A DNA stretch of 64,000 bases from Myxocyprinus asiaticus (Eukaryota; Chordata; Actinopteri; Cypriniformes; Catostomidae), in the NCBI RefSeq assembly GCF_019703515.2, contig NC_059373.1, forward strand, positions 11,629,281 to 11,693,280, written 5' to 3'. The translations under genes were made by a program, and so were the position numbers. Under the pieces are notes generated by a model that saw nothing but the letters and a program-made list of their open reading frames with translations, did no database searches and was not told where the DNA came from. Below are positions 11,343 through 24,000 of the stretch, one piece after another (the stretch's first letter is position 1; the number at the start of each line of letters is the position of its first letter).

Positions 11343-12188
11343 TCCAGCAGATGGCAGCAGACATTACTTGTGCATGACACAATTTCATAAATATTAATAA
11401 CTTTTACTAATTACTAATAACTAATCTGAATGAACATGGATGAACAGAACACAAGGATTAAATCAGCCTTTGCATCCTAGATTTTCGATGTGGTTTCAGA
11501 CTTTCGAACCCCACTGTATATTTACACTAAACAACTACTCACCTCTAAAAGAGCCAACATACCATGAATTTATTGTGCATATTTTGGGTATTGAAACGTA
11601 AATACTCTGTAGAAATGTGACAAGCATTGATTAAATACATATTGTATACTTGAAAGAAAAACAATATCAACAATCTGATTGTTGGTACCCTGTGAAAGGG
11701 TATATCGCCTTTGTGAATTAAGTCTGATTGTCAAAAAAGATAAACAACAAACAAAATGTGTGGGTTTTTTTCAGATCCCAGTAAAGAAAAATACAAATTA
11801 AAGTGCATACATTGCCTAATAACCTAAAGACAAAGGATACAATGTACAGGAACTAAAACTCCAGTACAAAATCTCATTATATGCTGAGAAACATGCATTA
11901 CATCTATAATTAGAGAGGACAAAATTACATATAAAAGTATTCCTACTTATAAAACACTTTAAGGCACAGTGCAGTAAACCATCAGGTCATAAGAGGCAGT
12001 TATAGTAAGACATACACAAATATTCAGCTGTTAATAGGCAGTTCAAAAGAGCACAGCCTTACTTAAACAATTATCTTGCCTTGAAATTGCTAGAATAATA
12101 TTGAATGGTTGACAATGCCAGTCATTCTTTGGTCACCACTAAAATGGGACCGATCAGGGAATTGCTATACCTCCCTTATGGCTTGCAT
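11341..12188. other. Stretch beyond the proposed 3' end of nfatc1
   Basis: No gene is recognised. A second AATAAA on the minus strand (11569-11574) would extend the nfatc1 3' untranslated region to about 11.55 kb if used. A short TTCTA run lies at 12226-12248, just right of this stretch. Confidence 0.4.
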
Positions 12189-13158
12189 TTTATTAATTCC
12201 AGCTTACACCAAATAAATAACTTCTATTCTATTCTATTCTATTCTATTCATAAAAATTCCAGTTAACAAGTTATCTTACCTGATATTTAATAAAAAAGCT
12301 ATAAACATTGGAATGGCTAGTCAGACATGAGTAGGCACAGACATCTGCTGTCAAACGACAAACAAAAAGACAATTCGGCATCAGATTAAGGCAAATGAAT
12401 AAGGTCTCTTGGGCTTACAAACAAGTCAAAGCTTCAAAACGATATTTTGACGAATTTATCCACAAAGGCAATCAGTCATCAATGTTTTTTTTTCTTCACA
12501 AGGAACAGACATTTCATTTAACCACACTTATTTGTGCCATTGGATAATAATATACAAAAACATATAGACAAAAGAGTGTGTTGACATGCACACTTGCATT
12601 CACACACACATGCATCCAAAACAAAATGCTTTCGGTTATAATTTAGAACTGTGCATGTGCCACGTCTGGTTTTGGCCTGCAAAGTTATTGATTTGTGATC
12701 CAGACTTTTTAGATTATCTCGAATGTTCTCAACATTGAATCAGATTTGCAGATCTTCTTTTTAAAAATATGCATGCATGGTCGTGTACAAAGACTGCACT
12801 TATGGTAATAATTTAAAAAGCTACACCGAGTACTAGAAAGTAAATAGAAAAGAAAGAGGGAGACGACTTGGTCCAAAACAAAACACACGCTATCTTAGCA
12901 GGATAGGCTGATAAATTTTGAAGCGAAGTGCACTTGTTTTTCTGTGCTTTAAGGCTGGTTTTCAGTCCCTCGTGGAAATAAAACAAGGAAAGTTCAGTCA
13001 GTTCTGATGGCCACATGTTAAATGGATCTTTGAGTATATAAAGTTTGTTTGCGAATCTGTGTGATCAGAGTCAGGTCTTGCTGATTTGGATCTTCTATAA
13101 GAAATGTAGCATTCTGAAGAGTTTTTGGTTGTGGTCTTCTCAGAGGTACCCTCTGCTG
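12189..13158 (-). other. nfatc1: Proposed 3' untranslated region of the long nfatc1 transcript
   Basis: This follows the stop codon at 13159. An AATAAA signal on the minus strand lies at 12194-12189, about 965 bases downstream. The stretch is mostly free of the mobile elements that fill the surrounding DNA, which fits an exonic UTR. The exact end is not established, and a later AATAAA at 11574 is an alternative. Confidence 0.45.
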
Positions 13159-13214
13159 CTATGCGTGGCTTTGCACCGAGATGCTGGAGAGATCGTTCCT
13201 GATGATTTCATTAA
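13159..13214 (-). CDS. nfatc1: nfatc1 exon 10 (terminal coding exon)
   Basis: The acceptor is CTTTTCACAG. With the G left from exon 9 it reads [18 protein letters not shown] then [12 protein letters not shown] is the conserved NFAT C-terminal end. It lies 13.6 kb from exon 9, the longest intron in the gene. Confidence 0.93.
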
Positions 13215-16200
13215 CTGTGAAAAGAATTGGAAATCACATTACTTAAGGAACACACCAGAACAAATTATTCATATGCAGAATAAATGTTATCACCTCAGCA
13301 AGGTTTTGCTAAACAGACTTTTACAAAACACTGTTCATTCTCCCTGACAGCATGTGTATACCGCAGAGACATACATTTTATGTGTTTTATCTGGATGATG
13401 TAATTTTTAGAGCATTTGCTCATCTGCATTTGACGCTTAAACAATCCAAGTCGTTTAGCACTTTTAAGATGTAAAATATGTGTGAATTCTTTCTTTTTAA
13501 TATGTTTATATATTGTTTGTATGATGCTTAAAGTAAACGCAGTGCTTTCCAAATTATGAGCTCTTACTCAGACTAGACAATGTATAGGTGCTTATTTTAT
13601 GGTTGGTATGAAACGATACTCACAACCCATTTTACTTTCATAATGTGGCATATTTCCAATTGAAATATAATATTTAAGGAGGAATAAATGTAGGACAAAA
13701 GCAGGAATTTATTGGAATCATGAAAAGTGGGTGTTCCATACAACCCACACAGAAATCTGATATGTGGTAGTATATGCACAATTATGAAATATATGTTCAT
13801 TTATTTTTTTCACTAATATAAAAAGTCACATACTTGTGCATATATGCAACTTACAGTATATTTATCAATATACCACAAAAATGCTTTCATCTATGTAACA
13901 TATTTTTACTAGTGGTGTTTATGAGCTATAATTTTATATAGGGCTACTCGTGCAACCCCGCGTCCACATGTGTGGATGTTTTACATTGGCTTCGCTATAC
14001 GCAACACATAATTTAAGTGAATTAGAACCGACTGAAAACTGTTCGCAAGACTCTACACTGTCACTAAAGTGTTGAAGTTCTGGTGCACCACATCACGTGA
14101 CACAACAGCGCGACGTTGATTTCCAGGAAGCCCTGCTACGGGCGCAGTGCCAACAAAAGTGCCTCTGCTAAGAAACCTCTGAAAGTTTTTTTTTTATTAT
14201 TGAAACCTGTCTGGTTGTAAAGAGTAGCTTCTCTAGTTTCATTTGATATGTGGCTTTAAAAAATCCATTCCTTTTTTGCGTGTCAGCATGCTGATAAACA
14301 TGATGTCCACATATGTTGAAATTAGGACCGCATTCCCTCAAAAGTTGAAAAAACATGTTAGTTATTTTGAAAATGTTTCAACATTAACACATCTGTGGGT
14401 CATTTTGCTTCATTTTAATATACATGTTGTTATTGTTTTATTATCACTGTACAATATGGTTCTATTCATTAACATTACTAAATGCATTCCTATATATTTA
14501 CTATGTATTTTCACATTGAGAATAAATGTATTCATGCAAAAGCTGAAAAAGTTTGCTTTCAAAGGATTTATATGGAGTTAGGATGAAAATAAGGTGCATT
14601 TCTAACTGTTCTGAGACCAGTGCAGACAGACAGCACACTGGAGGTTAAGTCATTCCCTAAATAGAGAGCAAGGGTGCATCCTATAGCTTTCTATGCAGCT
14701 AAGTGCATTCACTTCTAAAATCCAAAGTTCAGTTTCAGGCTGCAGATGATGTTAGGACCGCTCAACATATTTGGCAGACATGGGACAATGATAATCAGTG
14801 CATAAATTCAAAATTGTATTATGTAAAATTTCATTTTAATATGGTTGGCAGTGATTTAATGATGCTGACCATTACTTTTTATAAGAACTATAAATTCAGC
14901 TTTATAAAAAATAAGCTGTAACATATAACGTCTCAAAAACATGAATAACCAGCACACCTGTACACAAACTATTTGATGAAAAAAATCAGACTTTCTATAG
15001 CTTGGTATTACTTAAAATTTCACAACTTAGTACCGCTGTCCACATATGTGGACATATATTTTTAGGAAAACTATTTGCCCTAGAATTTTTTTATTTTATA
15101 TATTTTTTATTAGGTGCTACTAGTTACAAATCAAAAAGGGAAATGGAAAATGCACAGAGCAGTCACACGGGGGTCTCAGGAGGTTAAATATGGACAGAAT
15201 TACATAATTCACATCTATTACATTCGATAGCAGTTTAAAACATGTCTAATTAGCTATTTGGTTATTGGTTAACGTTATGTTTCCCATTCGCACAGCCTAG
15301 GTGACAGGATGGTTGTTTTAGAGGTGGAGCAAGTTATTACATTTTGATTAAAAATTACAAACATTTTGTTTTAATTTGGAATATCGTGCACAAAAAACTA
15401 AATGGGGCCTGAAGTTGACTTTTATTTAAAGTAATTCAAATCTCTCTGAGTGGCTTTTCTGAGATTGAGATTGAGAGACAGAAAGATTAGAAGGTCTCAT
15501 GTACTCAGATATCTTCCTGCCCTCTATCTGTCATTGAGTTTTCCCACACACAAGGACCCTGGCTCTTTCAGTCAGCTGTGTTCTTTGGCCAGAGCATGGG
15601 AAGTGACTGTGCATGGCTTCAGGCTACAAAAACAGCCTGGCACTCATTCTCTGTGCGATAGCAGGGGAAACCGGATGAGACTGCCTCATAGAATTAGCAT
15701 GCTAGCATGCTAGCATACTAGGGGCTGACATATTATCTTACAGGTAGCTCAAAGGGATTATTGTATGACCAACACACACCACATTACTTTTAGTTTTAGT
15801 TTTCAAGTCTTTAAGTCATTGAAAAACATTTGAAACTGGGCTTGACGATTTTTGAGGGAGAAACGATTTGCTTTTGCATTTCTCAACCCCTGCTAGTGCT
15901 CAAACCTCTGAGGACTGTAGATAGGCAACGGTATCAGTTGCTCTATCTGTTTCAAAACAGCACATTCCTCTTCCCTTACGATTGACACAGGCCACTTCAG
16001 TCAGCCCTTGAATTCTTTAGCGTGGATGTAAGGACCTGCAGGAAGCATTTGATAACTATTAGACAAGCTGCATGTGTTTTTCTCAAAGCAGCTGAATTTG
16101 AATCTTTCAAAGTCCAATCTTTCTTAAATTTTAAAGCGGAAGCGTGTAATTTTTCTCCTATCCCAGCTTTATATGCAGTCAACTTTAAGTAAGCCATCTG

Positions 16201-17977
16201 CAGATTAATTTGCCCAAAAATTTTAATCACTGTGGCTCTTTAGCACTTTTCTATATTGCTCTGTTTGTCTGAGCATCCCGACCAGACCGACATAACAGAG
16301 TTGGCTCAACCAATGGCATTAGTTTGGGGTTGGATTATCTGTTTGTCTGACCAATGGCATTTGGAGGAAGAGTTCAGGAAACCTATGAGAAGTAAATAAT
16401 TTGTTTTGCTATTCCAATTGGTGACACTAGTGGTACAGAAATTACACACTTCAGCTTTAAAAACTAAACAAAACAAATGGCAATCCATACATGAATGAAA
16501 AAAATAACTTGGGTCTAAAAATCCAAACAATCTAAAGGCTGTGACAAAGAAAGAGAGGGAGAGCTTGAGAAGGCACACATGAGCTGGAGGCAGTGGATTT
16601 CCTTCCCTGAAGTGTTGCTCCCAGCCAAGACCAGGAAGCCTGCTGAGGAATTCCCTTCAAATGAACCGTGACCTCCGTTCTCCCACTGCACAATTGCCTA
16701 AGGGACTGAGAAGAGTCTGGAATGCTGACGTCCCCTCTAAACAATGAAACTGAGTCTGTCTTTCATCTCCTCGTGAGGCGCGGCAGACCCACCCTACCTG
16801 ACCCAGGCCTGACATGGCCTTTTCCCAGGCTCCTGGTTTCTCTTTGCTACATTCTCACTCTGTTCTCCTAACTGACATTGGATCATTCTCCAAAGATAAA
16901 GAGAGCTATGTCTTCATAACACATTAGACCATCAATAACTTGTCTAAGCTAACAAGATCTTTTCAAAATTCCTGTTCCTGTAGGTCAGCTGGTACAGCAT
17001 GGCACAAGCAACTCCAAGATCATGGGTTCGATTCCCAGGGAACACATGTACTGACAAAAGGTAAAATAATTAACTCTGAAATCCTTGACAGCATATCAGA
17101 AACTGTACCACTGTTGAAACTGAAGACATTAATATATATTGTATTTTACAGCTTCATAAATATTAAAATCCCTAAGGATTTTATATCCCCATTAATCATA
17201 AGCCCATATGATATGCTACTGCCAGTAGCTTCCTGATTGAGTAGCACTAATATGTGAACAGGAAATGATTGAATGAGATGGTCGAATTATGGGGTGAAAA
17301 TCACACATGAACGTGCCACACAAACACCAGTCCATGCTGAAACAATTAGGATCCTTTGACAGTTAGGAGTAAATTACACCTATATGTCTTCATGAAAAAT
17401 TTGCCGAGAGACAACTAAAATGGGAGTTTGGACATTACATTTCAAGTCTCTTGAATCACGAGGTTCCCAACTGTCAATACAGAGGAGTTCAGGATGAAAT
17501 ACCTGCAAGACTGCCTCCATGCAATAAAATTTTATACACATAATTTATGGTGAGCAGGAAGTTAGTGAAAGCATTTTTAGATATTCAGAAGTACTGAATT
17601 TCAACAGTGTAGTGGTCTGCTCTACTGTAGAGAAGACCCGACAAACAGTTTCGGGACAGGTTCTGGTTGATTTCCATATATAACTTTGCATTTGCTTTGG
17701 GTTTGTGATACAGCGCAACAGTGCCCACCCACTTAGTTTGAGAGTGCAGCAATTGTTGGCCGCAATTCTCTTATTGGTGGATCATTCTCTTCGGGATTCA
17801 CGGGCAGGGCCGCATTAACGCACAGGCTTACCGGGGCTTAAGCCTCAGGGCCTGTGGCTGCAGTATGTAAACGCATTCAGCGGGAGACGCTGATGTAAAT
17901 GCAGAGAGGGTGCACAATGCTAAACCCGTCCGTGTAGCGCATGGTCATCGAGTGATAACGTGAACATTTATTTGTGC

Positions 17978-18041
<64 letters not shown>

Positions 18042-21000
18042 TTGTGCTCAAAAGTTTGCATACCCTGGCAGAAACTGTGAAATTTTGGCATTGATTTTGA
18101 AAATAAAAACTGTCTTTTATTTAAGGATAGCAATCATATGAAGCCATTTATTATCACATAGTTGTCTGGCTCCTTTTTAAATCATAATGATAACAGAAAT
18201 CACCCACCTTTTCCATCTTTATAAAGTTCCATTACCTTGTTTGGCACCATTCTGAGTAAATTCTAGAGAGAGTTGTGCATGAAAATCTTTGGAGATCAGC
18301 AGTTACAGAAATACTCAAACCAGCCCATCGCCAACAATCATCCATGCAAATAACTAATCTGCCAATCGTGTGGCAGCAGTGCAGTGCATAAAATCATGCA
18401 GATATGGGTCAGGAGCTTCAGTTAATGTTCACATCAACCATCAGAATGGGGAAAAAATGTGATCTCAGTGATTTGGACCGTGGCATGATTGTTGGTGCCA
18501 GACGGGCTGGTTTAAGTATTTCTGTAACTGCTGATCTCCTGGGATTTTCAAGCACAACAGTCTCTAGAATTTACTCCGAATGGTACCAAAAACAAAAAAC
18601 ATCCAGTGAGCGGCAGTTATGCTGACAGATATGCCGTGTTGATGAGAGACGTCAACAGAGAATGGCCAGACTGGTTCGAACTGACAAAGTCTACGGGAAC
18701 TCAGATAACCACTCTGTACAATTGTGGTGAGAAAAATAGCATCTCAGAATGCTATACTGAGATGTGGGTTGGTGCTGATTTGGCGGCACGAGGGGGACCT
18801 ACACATTATTAGGCAGGTATTTTTCTCCCCAATTTGGAATGCCCAATTCCCAATGCTCTCTAAATCCTCATGGTGGCATAGTGTCTCGCCTCAATCCGGG
18901 TGGCGGAGGACGAATCTCAGTTGCCTCCGTGTCTGAGACCGGCAGAGTCAATCAGCACCCCTTGGATTGAACTTGCGACTCCAGGTGAGGCAGGTGGTTT
19001 TAATGTTGTGGCTGATCGGTGCATGTGATTATGGAGCTTCAAAATTTTGGCACCCATTCACTTGCATTGTATGGACCAAAAGAGCTGAGATTTTTCTAAA
19101 AATCTTTATTTGAATTCAGCAGATGAAAGAAAGTCATACACATCTGGGATGGCATTAGGGTGAGTAAACGATGAGAGAATTTTCATTTTTGGGTGAACTA
19201 TTCATTTAAACCTTGACTATTTCCACAAAAAAACGTGCAGGTAGAATCACTCTGGACCCCACACACCCTGCCCGCTCCCTCTTTGAACTGTTGCCCTCTG
19301 GCCGGCGCTACAGAGCACTGAGCGCCAGAACATCCAGGCACAAGAACAATTTTTACCCTCAGGCCATTTTCCACATGAACAATTAAACTGCCTTAAGGAC
19401 TCAATAATGTTTACAATAATGTAAATAAATATCTCATGTACATATGTAAATTCATTCATATTTAATTCAATAACTGTACGTACCCCTACCTTGCACATAT
19501 ATGCACGTGTACATATGCCATTCTGTTATATGTTCTATTATTTGTATGTCTATTAATACTCTTACCTTGCTTTATATTCTGTATGCACTTGTTTCTCCTA
19601 TCACCAAAAAAATAAATAAAAATAAATAAAAATAAAATGTGTATGTGAGAACACTTGGCAATAAAGCTCATTCTGATTCTGAAATAGCAAGGCCTTCAGT
19701 ACCTTATTGCTTAATTAAAGGTGCACTCAATGAAATTTCAGTTTATGTTGCACTGACACCTAGCAGCAAAGACACAGAATCTTGCAAAAACAGAAATTCT
19801 CAGTTATATCATTGTAAAAATGCACCATTCGAGGTCAATATGATGAATTTATTCCACTGGTAAAAGCATCCAATTACAGGGGATTATTGAGATAAAGCAA
19901 GTCATATTTGACTAGTCATGTGATCTCAATATAGCAATAAATGAATAAAGCACATTTCTCTTAGACTGATATGACTAGAGTCTTCATTTCATCTTCTTAG
20001 AGTACATTATTTTAAACATATTTTTCAAAACTACTTTTCTACTATTGCTGTTTCTTTGTCTAAAAATTTAGCAATCAGTAAAAAAAAAAAAGAAAAAAAA
20101 AATTACAGAGCGCACCTTTGACCAGTGGGACACCTATAAGAATATAGAGACTTAACATAGATGAATATTATGGGTATCATAACTACATGAGTTCTAATTA
20201 GCTTAGACTCTCAGTTTCAGCTTTTGCTAGGTATTCAGATTGCACAGCAATCAGTGAAACCAGTAAATCTCTGACTCTGTTCATAGCTCCCTTGAGGATT
20301 CACTTTACGTTGACCTGATCGTATTTTCAGATGATCTCCCAAATCCATTTAAACTGTGCGCCTCATTGGTCTGAATAATAATACACACAGATCTCTTAAC
20401 AACTCATCTTTCAGAAAGCAAACCACTGAGGAGAGAACAAACTGAAACTTAAAATTTATGAATCAATCAAGATATTTATGTTGAGCAGGAGTGACTTCCA
20501 GGGATACTGTTATTTTGAGCAAAGATGACAACTTACATTACAAAGAGTTTCATCTTGTGCGGCATGCTTATGGTAAATAAAGATAGCCTCAGTAGGTGTT
20601 GAAACATACGCTAACATTTTGAAAAGACCAAGGAATCTTTAATTATTTTCAAAGTTACTGTTGGTCAACAATTTTGGTTTGGGGTTTTGGATAAGGATAG
20701 CAGCTGGTGAGTCATGCATTGATTGTGACTCTTTGGACCAACTGCTTTTGTACACAGCTGACTTGAAAATAAAACTGTTGGCAGTTGCCAATGGATACAT
20801 GCCATTTTGCTGCTATATTTCGTATGAGTAGTCTAATGAAAGGATTCAGGGGGTAATGTGATAAGTGACTGGATCCAGAGTAATAGTTGTAATATGAGAT
20901 GGCAACTAAACAGACACTGCTTAGAGCTTCATACCAAACTCACAAATGTTATTTGACTTCAGCTTTGGTGGTGTTTATGTTGGCAAAGAGAGCCCAATAA

Positions 21001-24000
21001 CTGCTCTTCATATCGACTTGAGCCGATAAGCATAGCGTGACTCATGAGGTATTGCGGCACCTGACAAATGTTTTAGAGCGAAGATGATGCATTAACGTAG
21101 TTTATAGAGTCCATGAGTTAGCAAGCTAGGCTTTATTTTGTGCTCTGCATGAAAAAACGATGGCAATTTGAACAACACATTAAAAGCTTAACAACTTTGA
21201 AAACAAAAGTATTCAAAGACAGAAACTATTCACTATAGATCAGGAAGGAGCACATTAGTCACGCCGTCAGACGTACATTACATGTTCCTTCCCATTCTGA
21301 TTCTCACATTTAAATAACATGTCCAGAATACTTCCAGATTTTATCCACTGACCACTATTAACCTACATCTCCACGTATGACTGTTTCCACTGCACCAAAT
21401 AGCAAAAACATTAGCTTTCTCTAAAGCTCAGAACAATTTCCACATATCTTCCTATAACCCAGTTTAGAAAAACCAACATGGGATGATGTTCTGGTGTCCC
21501 CAACAAGATCTTAACTTGCTTGAACAGCAAAATCAGCCAGCTTCACCAGAAAAGCCATGCATGCACCAGTCTGGACCATCATGGGAATTCATGCTGGAAA
21601 AAGCTGGTCTTTTCCACAGGAGTAACATTTGTTCATCAACAAGTCAAAAATATTATTTGGATAATTTGTGAGTATTCCTGTTTATTTTGACAATGGTGCC
21701 CCTTGAACTCTGATATAAAGGTTTCGTATCTCTGGGATTGCTGTTGTGACTCTTACTGGGAAGTGAATAAGTGGATGTGAGGTAATCCAAGAACCTGCTT
21801 CCTGTTGGACCAGGATAAGCAGCAGCTGGAACAGTGTGATAGAGCCCAGAGACCTGGCCCAATCTCTACCTTCAGAAAACAATGGTGGAACAAGGAACTA
21901 CCAAACAATTATCCAACCAGTGCTGCTAGCCTCATTAAGGGCCCACAAGTGGCAGCACTCCCAGAAGTCCTAATTGTTCTAATCAGCAGAAGACAAGAAA
22001 AACAGACCTCGGCTCAGAATCACATCCAGGCTGGCTGGAATTTTTTTTGTCTCCAAAATAACCAGCACCACAACTGACTCACAAGGGTATATCTTCCCCA
22101 GAAACCATGTTAGACTGACCAAATAACAGACCACAAGATGTTATTGGCTTTCGCTACCATAGCAACAACGTTCTGATACTGTTAATCACTGACTTTGAGG
22201 TGTCAGCCAATGGTCTAGCTAAGTCTAGCCAATGGCCACTGTGATTTTGCCATGCAGGACATGTTCCTGCATCCTGGATTTTGTTGGTTCTGCAACATCT
22301 TTGCAGTAAAACAAACACAGACCTATCCCCTAATTATTAAGTACACTAAAAATCATAGGGAAATTATAAGTTGATAATAATGTTGTTGAAGTTCCAAACC
22401 CCAGCTATAAGCGAAACCCTGACCCTAAACCTAACCCTAACCCTAAAATAGGATTGGTTTACTGAAATGTTGTTCCAGGGCATCCTACTTGGAAAAATTT
22501 GTGTCACCCAAGCATAATTATTTTCGAAAAGAGTTTAGAGAGCTAAAGTTTAAAGAGATCATCGGCATTTGTTTGGAAACATTTCAGCCATTTACGGTCA
22601 TAAACGAACAGTGTGTTGGATAAAAACAGCAGTTCTATAAATTCAAGAGCAACTGAAGTTGCCCTCTTCAAGCTGCAATTAAATATTTTGGTAACAGTTT
22701 ACAATTAGGTTCTACGTTAGGTATTATGAACTTAAAATTAAAAATCTATTTTACAGTATCAACTAATCTAGGTTGATGCTGATTTATACATTTACAATTG
22801 TTCATGGTTTGTTCATAATACATGAACTTTTAACATAAATAACTTTCTATACTTTATATCTAACTTTATTTCGTTCCGATAATTTTTTCATGAAACCAAA
22901 GGCCAAAGGGGTTATATATTTTTGGAACTGCACTTCATGTTTCCTGAAAAAATTAAACATGTGCTTTGACCCTGAAGGAAACTTATCACACATTTCTTTG
23001 CCTAATTGCATTGTGGATGTCGCATTCTGTGAATGAAAACCTTTTTAACAACTATGTATAATTACTACATATACTGTACATGCACAGGTAATCCACATAC
23101 AATTATTAGAGGTAAAAAGTAAATTTCTCAGTTGTTTCCAAGTCTTCACTGAATTATTGTAAGACATGATACATTAATACAGATTTGATGCTGTCAGGTT
23201 TTGACTGAGAAGCAGATCTTTAATTAAAATTATACTTAACTGTTAATTAAAGCTATGCTTATGATTTCTATGCTGATAAATCCACCACACAGGAAAAATA
23301 TTAACTGCTTATTTTCACTGACTTTGTAGGGGTAAGTGGCTTATTTTGGGCTTGTTTTTCCAGAGCAGGTTGCTTGTTTCTCTTGCAAGATCTGGCAACA
23401 CTGCAACTGGTTTTTCACCCACCCCTTAGCGCAGAGTACTGTCATTTTAAAAAGAACGTTATTAACCGTTCTTTTATTTTGCTCTGGTTACCATTTATAA
23501 AGAAGACTGCGGAACCTTTGAACCGGGACGAATAAATACAGTTTTTTGCTCAAACGAACTGAAATGAAAAACATTTTGTTTTTAGTCCTTTTTAGTGCTG
23601 ACCACTCCTATGTGTATTTCTTAACAATCCTGCAGGCTAAACTGGATAGTTTGTAGTGGTTTCTTATGGGGAACCCAGCTCTAGAGTCACGTGGTGTGGT
23701 GACCCCCTCCATTACGGCAGGATCTACTGCTTTGGCTCGAGTGAGCTGGACGCCACTTCAGAGCTCAGTACACAGGCTTGTGTCTACAGCAGCCAAGTCA
23801 GTGTGCTTTATTGCAATGAGGCCCCTCAAAGCTTATGGCTGGTGAAGGCCAGGAGCCAGACTTACAGCCAGCATTTGTAAGAGTTTCCATGAGTAAAAGT
23901 GGTTGTAACCCCTCCTCTAAGAACCAAAGGAAAACTAGAGAAGGACCCTATCTGAGGAAACAGTGAGCAGTAAATGAAGACTTCAGTATTGGATAAGCGG

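Noticed and set aside
16980..17062. tRNA gene
   Set aside because: Good B box but no acceptor-stem pairing and a SINE-like continuation.
23656..23880. Plus-strand gene in intron 9
   Set aside because: Short frame without splice signals or family; could equally be a conserved noncoding stretch.
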